From Alphaproteobacteria bacterium (GTDB lineage: Bacteria > Pseudomonadota > Alphaproteobacteria > JANQMY01): a stretch of 49,845 bases of DNA. The stretch covers positions 1 through 49,845 of the forward strand of contig JANQMY010000043.1 in the NCBI GenBank assembly GCA_028279895.1. The letters are read 5' to 3'. Within the stretch, counting starts at the first letter, position 1. Every line of letters begins with the position of its first letter. Below the pieces are notes generated by a model. The model did not search any database and had not been told where the DNA came from. It saw only the letters and a program-made list of their open reading frames with translations. Of this stretch, positions 33,442 through 43,932 are shown piece after piece. A program made the position numbers and the translations under genes.

Positions 33442-34095
33442 ATGATTGGATGGATCAAGGAATTGCCCGAGCCGCTTGTCGGTGCCGTCATCGGCGGTGC
33501 AGCTTGGTTTGGGATCGGCTACGCGGTTCTGGCGCCACGGGCCATGGAAAACGATCTTGTCAGGGACGTTTACCCCGCTTGCATGGAACAACTTGAGGCC
33601 GAACAAACACGCGCCATTGACAAAGCGACCGAGCGCAAACGGAGCAATGTTGAAAACGCACGTGCAGAAAAACGGCGCGAATTACTAACCCGCCAAGCTG
33701 AACTAGGCGAGGTAGAAAAACAGCTTGAAATTTACCAATCTATGAAGGGAGCGCTTGATAGCTCAGGGCTAGGCGTATTTACACCGAACATCCTGCCGCC
33801 AGTCGAATTACCTAGCCCGGCGGATGTCGAGCGCATGCAGAAAAATGTAGCTCAGGGGCTAGCGGCGCTCCAGTTGCCAATTGAAGTTTCCTTTCCCCGC
33901 GTGCCCAGCGAAGAAGTCATGAAAACCTGTATGTGCGCCGGTCTCCAGGCCGTGGCCGGGGAACGCACAAACTACGCAATCTCAATGGCGAGTTTCCGGC
34001 TGGTATCACCCACCGGAATCTCGTCCGTCAAACAAGGCGTCGCAGAAACACTGCGCATGAAAAGCTGCGGCAAACCCGTATGGGAGGAATACTAA
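33442..34095 (+). CDS. Membrane-anchored coiled-coil protein
   Basis: A 217-residue protein with one N-terminal membrane segment (about 13-33, with GAVIGGAAWFGIGYAV), a long charged coiled coil (about 48-105) and a C-terminal domain with three cysteines, two of them in TCMCAG. GAAAGGA lies at good distance upstream. It shares one base with the next gene (TAATG at 34093-34097). Confidence 0.65.
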   Translation: MIGWIKELPEPLVGAVIGGAAWFGIGYAVLAPRAMENDLVRDVYPACMEQLEAEQTRAIDKATERKRSNVENARAEKRRELLTRQAELGEVEKQLEIYQSMKGALDSSGLGVFTPNILPPVELPSPADVERMQKNVAQGLAALQLPIEVSFPRVPSEEVMKTCMCAGLQAVAGERTNYAISMASFRLVSPTGISSVKQGVAETLRMKSCGKPVWEEY

Positions 34096-34538
34096 TGTAT
34101 GATCAGACCGGAAAAAGAAACGGCACAAAAAACCCGGAAATTTTTCTCTACAAGGATAAACGCTTCCGGGTGACAACGGCTGATGTTGGCACACACACCA
34201 GCTACTACCCCCTAACTGATAGTGTCGGTAGGGTCCGGTACGACATCTTGTTCGCCGCGATTTTTTACGTCGCACTCGTTGGCTTCGCCCTGTTTATCTA
34301 TTTCGACCTTTGGTACGACCACGAAATTCTGATCATGGCCGGATCGATGTTGGTGGCACTCCTGATCGGATTCAATGTTTCAATCCTCCAACTCGATGCG
34401 CGCGGCTTTCCCGCCCGGTTTTATGTCGCCCGCGCAAGAACGGTGCGCAAAATCTTCAACGCAATTACGGATGCCCGCGCCTATGCAACAAATACGGGCG
34501 GGGGATTTGAACCGGAGGATATGGAAACCACAGAATAA
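34095..34538 (+). CDS. Membrane protein with N-terminal cytoplasmic strand domain
   Basis: The 147-residue product has a short beta-rich N-terminus (FLYKDKRFRVTTADVG...TSYYPLTD), two membrane segments (about 54-75 and 79-101) and a positively charged tail. The build is like that of DUF6232-type small membrane proteins, but the match is loose. Translation is coupled to the upstream gene. Last gene before the LexA-box promoter. Confidence 0.6.
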   Translation: MYDQTGKRNGTKNPEIFLYKDKRFRVTTADVGTHTSYYPLTDSVGRVRYDILFAAIFYVALVGFALFIYFDLWYDHEILIMAGSMLVALLIGFNVSILQLDARGFPARFYVARARTVRKIFNAITDARAYATNTGGGFEPEDMETTE

Positions 34539-34566
34539 TCCGTACAGGAATATATTCACATTTTTC

Positions 34567-34595
34567 TTGAATGTTCTTATTTTGTTCTCTACACT
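34567..34595 (+). promoter_or_regulatory. Promoter with an embedded LexA box driving the recombinase operon
   Basis: TTGAAT (34567-34572) and TACACT (34590-34595) are separated by 17 bp. The spacer holds GTTCTTATTTTGTTC (34573-34587), a perfect match to GTTC-N7-GTTC, the established LexA-binding direct repeat of Alphaproteobacteria. LexA bound here would block polymerase until SOS induction. The first gene starts 40 bases downstream. Confidence 0.75.
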
Positions 34596-34634
34596 GATGA
34601 TCTTCTCAACACAAGCCAAGAAAGGAACCAAACC

Positions 34635-35093
34635 ATGGCTGAACAAAAGAAAAAACCAGCATCAACTGTAGGCGACGGCTTCGTTCAAGTCGCCATCTGG
34701 CGCAACAGCAAAAAAGACAACAGTGGGGAATTTTTCAACGCCACTGTTGGCAATGCATACAGAGATAAATCGACTGGGGAAATCAAAGGCATTGATCATT
34801 TCTCGGGTCAAGATTTGCTCGAACTGTCTTTGGTTGCCGCAGACGGTTATCGTGAATGGCGGCGGCTGACCCGCGAATACAACAGGGGGCGAGGCCGTCA
34901 AAACGATGCATCTCTCCAGAACGGTGATGCCGGGAGCCGTGACGATACATTCCCGCAAAACCAACTGGACTACCAGGGGGACTCAGGCGGCGCTTATGAC
35001 CGGGGCTCTGCTTCCTATGAAAATGGCCAGGACGCGGGTTACGACCGTCAACAATCCCGTCCGCGCGACCAACGCCGCCCGAACCCGCGCTAG
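34635..35093 (+). CDS. Hypothetical protein, first gene of the SOS-controlled operon
   Basis: The 152-residue protein has a folded N-terminal part (about 12-80; FVQVAIWRNSKK...GEFFNATVGNAYRDK...) that looks like a small beta-barrel, possibly nucleic-acid-binding, and a disordered C-terminal tail rich in Gly, Asp, Gln, Arg and Asn. GAAAGGA precedes the ATG. Candidates are a single-strand-binding-like protein or an excision factor for the recombinase; neither is shown. Confidence 0.6.
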   Translation: MAEQKKKPASTVGDGFVQVAIWRNSKKDNSGEFFNATVGNAYRDKSTGEIKGIDHFSGQDLLELSLVAADGYREWRRLTREYNRGRGRQNDASLQNGDAGSRDDTFPQNQLDYQGDSGGAYDRGSASYENGQDAGYDRQQSRPRDQRRPNPR

Positions 35094-35126
35094 TTTAATT
35101 CTGTTGGTAAGAAAGGCGGTATTCCG

Positions 35127-35461
35127 GTGAAGAACGAAACAGATGTCGAGCGTGAGGACGAAGGCTATCCTTCCCTTACGCTCAATGTCGATAAGTACCT
35201 GCCTGAGTTGGAAGATACGGACCTTAGCGACGCGGAAAAACAAGAATTTCTCGCAGCGCTATGGTCCATTCTTGTTGCCTTTGTAGAACTGGGGTTCGGT
35301 ATTGATCCGGTCCAGAACGCCTGTGGACAAGTTGCCAAAGAATATTTTGAAGCCACAAAGAACCATGCGGTTGATGTAGAATTTGAAGAACATTCATCAG
35401 CAAAAAAATTTGATACTGCCGCGCCGTCCGGCAAAGGCAACGTAGAGAAAGGAGCCGGAAA

Positions 35462-35465
<4 letters not shown>
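35127..35465 (+). CDS. Hypothetical protein just upstream of the recombinase
   Basis: A 112-residue acidic protein with a GTG start. The middle (FLAALWSILVAFVELGFGIDPVQNACG) is a hydrophobic helical stretch; the ends are disordered. It overlaps the recombinase gene (ATGA at 35462-35465). Being coupled to a large serine recombinase, it could be its recombination directionality factor, which is an inference from position. Confidence 0.6.
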
Positions 35466-37071
<1,606 letters not shown>

Positions 37072-37173
37072 ATTCTTGGGTGTGTCCCGCCTTTCGCGGG
37101 CCGCAAGCGACGCAACCTATGCCGAGATCGGTTCGCGATCAATAGGCGGGTTCGCCGCGCAATGTCCGGAATT

Positions 37174-37710
37174 CTAGTTTTCGTCATCCTTATCGAGATT
37201 TGGATCGATCAGGTCGGACATGTCGTCGTCCACGTCTTCATCGTCAGCGATGAAATCGTCGTCGTCATCATCCAAATCGGCGTCTTCAGGGCCCTCAATA
37301 TCGATAATGTCGTCATCGTCCTCGGCCGTGGGTTCCGTCCGCTTTTTGCGGCGTTTCTTCTTCTTTTTGGGTTCACCGTCTTCGTCGTCGCCGGCCTCGT
37401 CGTCCTCATCTAGGTCATCATCGTTCGGATCGGCTTCCAAATCGATTTCCGCATCCTCAAGCTCGTCTTCCTCTTCTTCGAGCTCGTCTTCCAACTCTTC
37501 CTCATCCTCGGCCGGTTTTTTATCCTCGGCCGGCTTTGGCTTTTCCTGTTCCACTGGTTCGGGCTTGCCGCGCGTGCGGGGCCGGAACAGAGCTTCCGGA
37601 TCAAACGTGTGATCGCATTTCGGACAAGTAATCGGGCTTTTCTCGAGATCGTAGAACTTGGCCGAGCAATTCGGACAAATTCTCTTAACGCCCAAAGAAG
37701 TGCTTCCCAC
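37174..37710 (-). CDS. TIGR02300-like protein with acidic tail
   Basis: The N-terminus carries a zinc-ribbon-like module, GVKRICPNCSAKFYDLEKSPITCPKCDHTFDPE, found at the start of TIGR02300 proteins, which are common in Alphaproteobacteria upstream of aroA. The rest is almost wholly Asp and Glu with a Lys/Arg patch. Function is unknown. The GTG at 37710 (MGSTSLGVKR) fits family starts best; an ATG at 37758 would add 16 residues. It is divergent from aroA. Confidence 0.8.
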   Translation of the reverse strand: MGSTSLGVKRICPNCSAKFYDLEKSPITCPKCDHTFDPEALFRPRTRGKPEPVEQEKPKPAEDKKPAEDEEELEDELEEEEDELEDAEIDLEADPNDDDLDEDDEAGDDEDGEPKKKKKRRKKRTEPTAEDDDDIIDIEGPEDADLDDDDDDFIADDEDVDDDMSDLIDPNLDKDDEN

Positions 37711-37875
37711 CGAATTCAATCCTTGTGTGATGGCGTAGAAATCTGACCCAAATGCCACGGTGTCGCCCGGCTGTCAAAACATTCGTGCAAGCGATTTGAG
37801 GACCGCCAATTTGCACCTGCGGGTGGACTGGGTTAGACGAAGGGCCAACACTTACCCCGTTCCAGGAATGTAAGA

Positions 37876-39261
37876 ATGGCTCCGGCGGACAATTCAGCTT
37901 TGTCGACCGAAAAAGGCCGCCAACCTGCCGGCGGACCGCTGCGCAGCATAGCGGCAGGTGCGCTTACCGGGACGATCCGGGTGCCAGGCGACAAATCGAT
38001 CTCACACCGGTCTATTATCTTGGGCAGTTTGGCTGTCGGAGAAACGACGGTGGCGGGGTTGCTCGAGTCGGAAGACGTGCTGTGCACTATTTCCGCCTTG
38101 CAGGCATGCGGTGCCCAAGTTCGGAAAGACCCACAGGGTATCTGGCATGTGCAGGGTGTCGGGACGGGTGGGCTGACCAGCCCGGCGGAAGTAATCGACC
38201 TGGGCAATTCGGGCACCGCCGCCCGGCTCATCCTGGGCGCGCTGACACCGCAGCGGCTGACGGCGACCCTTACCGGGGACGCCTCGTTACGTCAGCGGCC
38301 CATGCGGCGGGTTCTGACCCCGCTGGAGCACATGGGCGCCAAATTCGTCAGCCGGCCCGGCGACCGCCTGCCGATCACCGTGGAAGGCGCCGCAGACCCG
38401 CTACCCATCGAATATGACATGCCGGTCGCGTCGGCCCAGGTGAAGTCGGCCATCCTGCTTGCTGCCCTGAACACGCCGGGTAAAACCACGGTTCTGGAAA
38501 AACAACGCACACGCGACCACACGGAGCGCATGCTGCACCATTTCGGAGCCACCGTAACCACCGAAGAGGCGGCATTCGGCGCGGCCGTCTCACTGGTGGG
38601 CCCGGTGGATCTGTCACCCGCCAATGTGGTGGTGCCCGGGGACATTTCTTCGGCGGCATTTCCGATTGCCGGCGCCCTGGTCTGCCCCGACTCTCACGTC
38701 ACTATCGAAAATGTCGGCATCAATCCGCTGCGCGACGGTTTCCTGCGCGCCATGGCAGAGATGGGGGCCCCGGTCGCCATCGAAAACCAGCGCGATCAAA
38801 ATGGCGAGCTGGTGGCCGATATCGTGGTCCGGTCCGGGCCGCTAAAAGGCATTGAGGTGCCCCCGGAATGGGCACCGTCCATGATCGACGAATATCCGAT
38901 CTTGGCTGTGCTGGCGGCCACAGCGGAGGGACGCACGACCATGCGCGGATTGGAAGAGCTGCGGGTCAAAGAAAGCGACCGCCTTGCCGCCACGGCTCAG
39001 GGCCTTGCCGCCTGCGGCATTCCTGTAGAGGAGCTTGAAGACGGGCTAATCATTGAGGGACGCCCGGATCTCAAGGACCGTCCCGGCAATGCCCTGGTCA
39101 AAACTTTCCTTGACCACCGTATCGCCATGTCGTTTTTGATCTTGGGCCTCGCCACCAAAGGCCCTGTTGAAATCGACGATGTGGGCATGATCACCACGAG
39201 TTTTCCGGACTTTCTGCCATTGATGGAGGGGTTGGGCGCCCGATTTGGCGCCCCGGCCTGA
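37876..39261 (+). CDS. aroA: 3-Phosphoshikimate 1-carboxyvinyltransferase (EPSP synthase)
   Basis: Joins shikimate-3-phosphate and phosphoenolpyruvate, the sixth step of the shikimate pathway. Hallmarks: PGDKSISHR near residue 35, LGNSGTAARL near 112, RVKESDRLAA near 362 and DHRIAMSF near 415. Length 461 is normal. cmk follows after 7 bases, as in many Alphaproteobacteria. Confidence 0.97.
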   Translation: MAPADNSALSTEKGRQPAGGPLRSIAAGALTGTIRVPGDKSISHRSIILGSLAVGETTVAGLLESEDVLCTISALQACGAQVRKDPQGIWHVQGVGTGGLTSPAEVIDLGNSGTAARLILGALTPQRLTATLTGDASLRQRPMRRVLTPLEHMGAKFVSRPGDRLPITVEGAADPLPIEYDMPVASAQVKSAILLAALNTPGKTTVLEKQRTRDHTERMLHHFGATVTTEEAAFGAAVSLVGPVDLSPANVVVPGDISSAAFPIAGALVCPDSHVTIENVGINPLRDGFLRAMAEMGAPVAIENQRDQNGELVADIVVRSGPLKGIEVPPEWAPSMIDEYPILAVLAATAEGRTTMRGLEELRVKESDRLAATAQGLAACGIPVEELEDGLIIEGRPDLKDRPGNALVKTFLDHRIAMSFLILGLATKGPVEIDDVGMITTSFPDFLPLMEGLGARFGAPA

Positions 39262-39268
39262 AAGACCG

Positions 39269-39919
39269 ATGAGCACGACGCCATCACTCATTGTGGCCAT
39301 TGACGGGCCAGCGGCCAGCGGCAAAGGAACTCTTGCGCGGCGGATCGCGGCTCACTACGCCCTCGCCCATCTGGATACGGGCGCGCTCTACCGCGCGGTG
39401 GCCTATCAGATCCTCCGAGAAAATAAGGATCCGGCGGACTTAGCGGTCGCAATGGCCGCCGCCCAGGCCCTCGACCACACCTTGCTGGAGTCGGAGGCGC
39501 TGCGCACCGACGAGGTGGGCAAGGCAGCGTCCGTGGTCGCCGCCATGCCCGAGGTGCGCACCGCCATTCTGGATTATCAGCGGGATTTCGCGGTCCACCC
39601 GCCCGGTGGGGAGCGCGGGGCCGTTCTGGACGGCCGGGACATCGGCACGGTTGTCTGCCCGGATGCGCGGGTAAAGTTCTTCATTACCGCCACCGTGGAC
39701 GCCCGCACCGACCGACGTTTTAAGGAATTGTCCCAAAAAGGGATTGGCGTCACCCGGAACGAGGTCAAGCAAGATCTGATCGCCCGGGACCGCCGGGACG
39801 CCGAACGCGACGTCTCGCCACTCAAGCAGGACTCGCAGGCCCACTTGCTTGACACCACCAAATTGAGTATAGAAGCGGCGTTCGCTGCGGTATGCGCGAT
39901 TATTGACGAGACTTTGTGA
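39269..39919 (+). CDS. cmk: Cytidylate kinase
   Basis: Phosphorylates CMP and dCMP with ATP. The 216-residue protein has the P-loop GPAASGKGT at about 11-19, the LDTGALYRAVAY segment, and GRDIGTVVCPDARVKFFITA. The ATG at 39269 is used; a longer frame would overlap aroA and has no family support. Cotranscribed with aroA and followed by rpsA after 294 bases. Confidence 0.96.
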   Translation: MSTTPSLIVAIDGPAASGKGTLARRIAAHYALAHLDTGALYRAVAYQILRENKDPADLAVAMAAAQALDHTLLESEALRTDEVGKAASVVAAMPEVRTAILDYQRDFAVHPPGGERGAVLDGRDIGTVVCPDARVKFFITATVDARTDRRFKELSQKGIGVTRNEVKQDLIARDRRDAERDVSPLKQDSQAHLLDTTKLSIEAAFAAVCAIIDETL

Positions 39920-40213
39920 CGGGTGCGATCCCTGGGTAGACCATTGGGCGCGCCCCATTTTATTTGTCTCGTATTCAGCTTCTCCCATGTAACGAGCGCC
40001 CGGCCTGGTCCGGCCTTGTGCTTGAGATCCCAAGCTGACGCGCCGCCTTGGCGGGCATTTCCGCCGCTTTCTCCCGGAATATCGGGAAAATCGGCCCCAT
40101 AAAGAAAAGCCTGACCGCTGCCTGATAGCACCGCTGCAGACAGGGGCTGGGAAGACCGCCGGAACCAACCGGCAGGCCCGAATACTAATGATTACAAGAC
40201 CTTAGGAGACCAC

Positions 40214-41962
40214 ATGTCCGAAGCCGCTGCCACAGCGCCAACCCCCACCCGCGAAGATTTCGCGGCCATGCTCGAAGAGAGCTTTACCGATCAAGCCGCC
40301 GAAGAAGGTTCCGTCGTCAAAGGCAAAGTGATTGCCATTGAAAACGATTTCGCCGTTGTCGATGTCGGCCTCAAGACCGAAGGGCGCATCGCGCTCCGCG
40401 AATTCGCAGCAGCCGGCCAGTCCGGCGAGCTGTCCGTCGGCGACGAAGTAGAAGTCTACCTGGAGCGTATCGAGAACGCTTTGGGCGAAGCTATTCTCAG
40501 CCGTGAAAAAGCCCGCCGCGAAGAAGGCTGGGCCCGCTTGGCCAAATCCTTCGAAGCGAACGAGCGCGTCGAAGGGATGATCTCAGGCCGTGTGAAAGGC
40601 GGCTTCACCGTCGACCTCGACGGGGCGATCGCCTTCTTGCCGGGCAGTCAGGTAGATGTGCGCCCGGTACGCGACATCGGACCGATCATGAACATTCCCC
40701 AACCGTTCCAGATCCTGAAGATGGACAAGCGCCGCGGCAATATTGTCGTCTCGCGCCGGGCGGTTCTGGAAGAAACCCGCGCCGAACAGCGCAACGAGCT
40801 GGTCGCCAATCTGAAAGAAGGCCAGGTCATCGAAGGCGTGGTCAAGAACATCACCGACTACGGCGCATTTGTCGATCTGGGTGGCGTTGACGGCTTGTTG
40901 CACGTCACCGACATTGCCTGGCGCCGGGTGAACCATCCGACGGAAGTCCTGTCGATTGGCCAGTCCGTAAAAGTGCAGCTCATCAAGGTGAACCCGGAAA
41001 CGCAACGGGTCAGCCTCGGGATGAAGCAGCTCGAAACCGATCCGTGGGAAGGCGTCGAAGCCAAATACCCGGTCGGCACCAAGTTTACCGGCCGCGTTAC
41101 CAACATCACCGATTACGGCGCCTTTGTGGAGCTGGAGCCGGGCGTCGAAGGCCTGGTCCACGTCTCCGAAATGAGCTGGGTGAAGAAGAATGTCCATCCG
41201 GGCAAAATCGTCTCGACCAGCCAAGAAGTGGAAGTGATGGTGCTGGAGGTGGATTCCGGCAAACGCCGTATCTCCCTTGGTCTGAAGCAGTGCCTGGAAA
41301 ATCCGTGGACGGAATTTGCCGAGCGCTATTCGGTGGGATCGCAGATCGAAGGCGAGGTCAAGAACATCACCGAATTCGGTCTGTTTGTCGGGTTGGACGG
41401 CGATGTGGACGGCATGATCCACATGTCCGACCTGGATTGGAACAAGAGCGGCGAAGAAGCCATTGCCGAATACAAGAAAGGCGATGTGGTGAAGGCCATT
41501 GTTCTGGATGTGGACCCGGAAAAGGAACGCATTAGTCTTGGCGTCAAGCAGCTTGAAGGCGATCCGTTCCAAAGCATCGCAGATCTCCGCAAGGGCGCCG
41601 TCGTCACCTGTACGGTGTCGAGCATCGAAGAGAACGGCATCGAGGTCACGATCGGCGAAGACATTAAGGCCTATATCCGCCGCAGCGACCTGTCCCGCGA
41701 CCGGTCCGAGCAGCGGCCTGACCGCTTTGCGGTGGGCGACAAAGTAGATGCTCGGGTCACCGCCATCGACAAAGCTTCCCGCAAGGTGTCCCTGTCGATC
41801 AAGGCGCGGGAAATTGCCGACGAGAAAGAAGCCGTGGCTCAATACGGCTCGTCGGACTCCGGGGCGTCGCTGGGCGACATATTGGGCGCAGCCTTGTCGA
41901 AGGCCGGTGCCGAACCGGGTGCCGAGGGCGGCGAGACCGACGAAGAGAACAAGTCGGAATAA
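40214..41962 (+). CDS. rpsA: 30S ribosomal protein S1
   Basis: S1 binds mRNA and helps the 30S subunit start translation. The 582-residue protein contains six S1 domains; the repeated V(K/T)NITDYGAFV-type strands are clear in domains 3 and 4, with NITEFGLFV in domain 5. AGGAG precedes the ATG. A long acidic C-terminal tail follows domain 6. The 294-base leader between cmk and rpsA has short inverted repeats but no motif I can name. Confidence 0.97.
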   Translation: MSEAAATAPTPTREDFAAMLEESFTDQAAEEGSVVKGKVIAIENDFAVVDVGLKTEGRIALREFAAAGQSGELSVGDEVEVYLERIENALGEAILSREKARREEGWARLAKSFEANERVEGMISGRVKGGFTVDLDGAIAFLPGSQVDVRPVRDIGPIMNIPQPFQILKMDKRRGNIVVSRRAVLEETRAEQRNELVANLKEGQVIEGVVKNITDYGAFVDLGGVDGLLHVTDIAWRRVNHPTEVLSIGQSVKVQLIKVNPETQRVSLGMKQLETDPWEGVEAKYPVGTKFTGRVTNITDYGAFVELEPGVEGLVHVSEMSWVKKNVHPGKIVSTSQEVEVMVLEVDSGKRRISLGLKQCLENPWTEFAERYSVGSQIEGEVKNITEFGLFVGLDGDVDGMIHMSDLDWNKSGEEAIAEYKKGDVVKAIVLDVDPEKERISLGVKQLEGDPFQSIADLRKGAVVTCTVSSIEENGIEVTIGEDIKAYIRRSDLSRDRSEQRPDRFAVGDKVDARVTAIDKASRKVSLSIKAREIADEKEAVAQYGSSDSGASLGDILGAALSKAGAEPGAEGGETDEENKSE

Positions 41963-41973
41963 CATGGATTTGG

Positions 41974-42005
41974 AACGCCGGCCTTTCCCTAAGGCCGGCG
42001 TTTCC
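41974..42005 (+). terminator. Strong terminator after rpsA
   Basis: AACGCCGGCCTT and AAGGCCGGCGTT form a perfect 12-bp stem with loop TCCCT, followed by a short pyrimidine tract (TTTCCCCTTT). It ends the aroA-cmk-rpsA unit. Confidence 0.85.
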
Positions 42006-42200
42006 CCTTTCGGCGCCTGAACGGCTGCCCCGGACGCCACTGCCACCGTCCCGAAAAACCCTTCAATTTAAATGACTTACCCTTGACGCCAAAAACACCA
42101 TTTGGCACGCTTCTGCTTGATTCGTATTCGCACGGTGGGGTTCCGTTGTGGCCGTGGACGCGACGGCAATGGACCTCGAAGGTCAACGCGCAGAAGCTCA

Positions 42201-42506
42201 ATGATTAAATCTGAATTGGTGGCCCGCCTCGCGGAAGCCAACCCGCACCTCTATCAGCGCGATGTGGAACGCATCGTCAGCACCATTCTCAACGAGATCA
42301 CAGCAGCGCTGGCCCGTGGCGACAGGGTTGAGCTGCGGGGTTTTGGCGCCTTTTCGGTCAAATCCCGGCCGGCTCGGGTTGGGCGTAACCCAAGAACCGG
42401 CGATCCGGTCCAGGTGGAAGAAAAATACGTGCCATTTTTCAAGACGGGCAAGGAATTGAGGGAGCGCCTGAACAAGCCCCAACCGTCTGACGCGCCGACC
42501 GAGTAA
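42201..42506 (+). CDS. ihfB: Integration host factor subunit beta
   Basis: IHF-beta bends DNA as a heterodimer with IHF-alpha and supports recombination, replication and transcription. The 101-residue protein ([12 protein letters not shown]...) has the DNABII signature [21 protein letters not shown] and the [12 protein letters not shown] end. The ATG at 42201 gives the standard family length; frames extending upstream do not match. Confidence 0.95.
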   Translation: MIKSELVARLAEANPHLYQRDVERIVSTILNEITAALARGDRVELRGFGAFSVKSRPARVGRNPRTGDPVQVEEKYVPFFKTGKELRERLNKPQPSDAPTE

Positions 42507-42541
42507 GCCCTGGCCAAGCCTGCCCGCAAGAGGGGCCCGAC

Positions 42542-42949
42542 ATGAAACTGGTCAATCTGCTGTTCATTATCGCGCTGTGCTTCGTCGGGATTGTTTTTTC
42601 GGTGGCCAATCGCGGCGTGGTGACTCTGAGCCTCGACCCCTTCTCGACAACAGACCCGGCTTTGGCGGTGGATCTGCGGCTGTTCTGGATCGTCTTCGGC
42701 GCCATGTTCATCGGCATGCTTATTGGCGGATCGGTCACCTGGATGGGCCAAGGTAAGACGCGCCGCAATCTTAGGGCCAGCCGCCGCGAAGAAAAGGCCT
42801 TGCGCAAACAGGTGGCGACACAAACACCGGCGCCGGCGGAAAAATCCGGTCTCCCGGTCGTAACCACAACCGCGTCACCGCCTCCCACCCCGACAGTGGC
42901 CGCTGCGGCCGCACCCGCCCTTACGGCGCCGTCGACGGACGGCAAGTGA
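42542..42949 (+). CDS. LapA-domain (DUF1049) membrane protein
   Basis: The 135-residue protein has two membrane segments (about 5-22 and 44-66) separated by a short loop, then a charged helix with RRNLRASRREEKALRKQ, the usual LapA/LapB-domain build. The C-terminus is a Pro/Ala/Thr-rich tail. In E. coli the family works in lipopolysaccharide assembly; in Alphaproteobacteria it commonly follows ihfB, as here. Confidence 0.85.
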   Translation: MKLVNLLFIIALCFVGIVFSVANRGVVTLSLDPFSTTDPALAVDLRLFWIVFGAMFIGMLIGGSVTWMGQGKTRRNLRASRREEKALRKQVATQTPAPAEKSGLPVVTTTASPPPTPTVAAAAAPALTAPSTDGK

Positions 42950-42980
42950 CGCCGCGGCAAAAACCTTCTAACCTGGCAGC

Positions 42981-43883
42981 ATGCGTGTCATCCCTGCTGC
43001 CGATGTCAACCGGGCCCTCCACTCCGTTAATTTGGTCGAGAGACTGCGCACGGCATTTCGTTCCGAACAAATGAAGATGACGCGCGCGGGCATGACGGCG
43101 CAGGCCCCTTCCGGCACGGAGAACTCGGTGACCAACACAATCGTATGGACCGAGGGCCGGTTCATCGGCGTGCGCATCAACTCCACATTCCCGGAAAACG
43201 CCGATGCGGGTAAAGCTACCGAACTGGGGCTTTACGTGCTGCTGTCGGGACGCAACGGCGATGCATTGGCCATGATCGACGGGCCGGCACTGTTTTCTTG
43301 GGCGCGGGCCGCCACGATGGGGCTGGCGGCCAGTTACTTCGCCCGCCCGGATTGCGAGCGCCTTTTGTTGATCGGCGTATCTCCCGATATTCGCCCCATC
43401 CTGCAGACTTTCGCCGCGATCCGACCCATTGCCAATGTCCTCATCTGGGATCCGGACCGCGACAAAGCACTAAAGGCGGCATCCATCCTCGACAAGGAAG
43501 ATCGCCGGGTGGCGGCAACGGACGATTTAGAAGCCGCAATCCGGGGCGCACATGTGATTTGCCACGCCAGTAAAACGGTGTCCGCACCGCTGAAATGCGC
43601 CTGGCTGCCCTCGGGCGCTCACCTGACCCTGCAATGGCCGCAGGATACCGAGCCGCCGATGACCTTGGACAATTGGACGAATGTTTATCTTTCGATCGAC
43701 CAGAAACCGGAAGACGCAGATACGCAACCCGGCCCGCTGAGCATCTCACCGGCGGATCTCTTTCAGGTCGCCCGCGGCGATGCGCCGGGACGGGCCAATT
43801 ACGCGCAAAGAACCGCCTTTCTCCAGGGCGGCACGGGCCTTGAAGACCTGGTCTGTGCAATCACGGCGCTTGAACTCACCTGA
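42981..43883 (+). CDS. Ornithine cyclodeaminase/mu-crystallin family protein
   Basis: The 300-residue NAD(P)-binding protein resembles the ornithine cyclodeaminase family, in which members act as cyclodeaminases, imine reductases or amino acid dehydrogenases. Visible: an N-terminal oligomer domain, a DGPALFSWARAATMGLAASY segment at about 99-118 and a Rossmann part after it. The glycine-rich loop is unusual (LLIGVSPDIRP rather than GxGxQ), so cofactor binding may differ. The family call is moderate and the substrate unknown. Confidence 0.7.
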   Translation: MRVIPAADVNRALHSVNLVERLRTAFRSEQMKMTRAGMTAQAPSGTENSVTNTIVWTEGRFIGVRINSTFPENADAGKATELGLYVLLSGRNGDALAMIDGPALFSWARAATMGLAASYFARPDCERLLLIGVSPDIRPILQTFAAIRPIANVLIWDPDRDKALKAASILDKEDRRVAATDDLEAAIRGAHVICHASKTVSAPLKCAWLPSGAHLTLQWPQDTEPPMTLDNWTNVYLSIDQKPEDADTQPGPLSISPADLFQVARGDAPGRANYAQRTAFLQGGTGLEDLVCAITALELT

Positions 43884-43932
43884 GCCCAGCGCCCGCTTTA
43901 TTCCGAAAACAAAAATGTGCTAGTGCTCCGGC

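Noticed and set aside
37080..37105. Terminator between tRNA-Ala and the TIGR02300-like gene
   Set aside because: Only a 5-bp stem (CCCGC/GCGGG) without a T-run on either strand.
37220..37612. Serine-rich frame opposite the TIGR02300-like gene
   Set aside because: Poly-Ser results from reading GAT/GAC/GAA repeats of the acidic gene on the other strand.
40583..42046. Long antisense frame through rpsA
   Set aside because: It mirrors the codon pattern of the highly biased S1 gene and has no family features.
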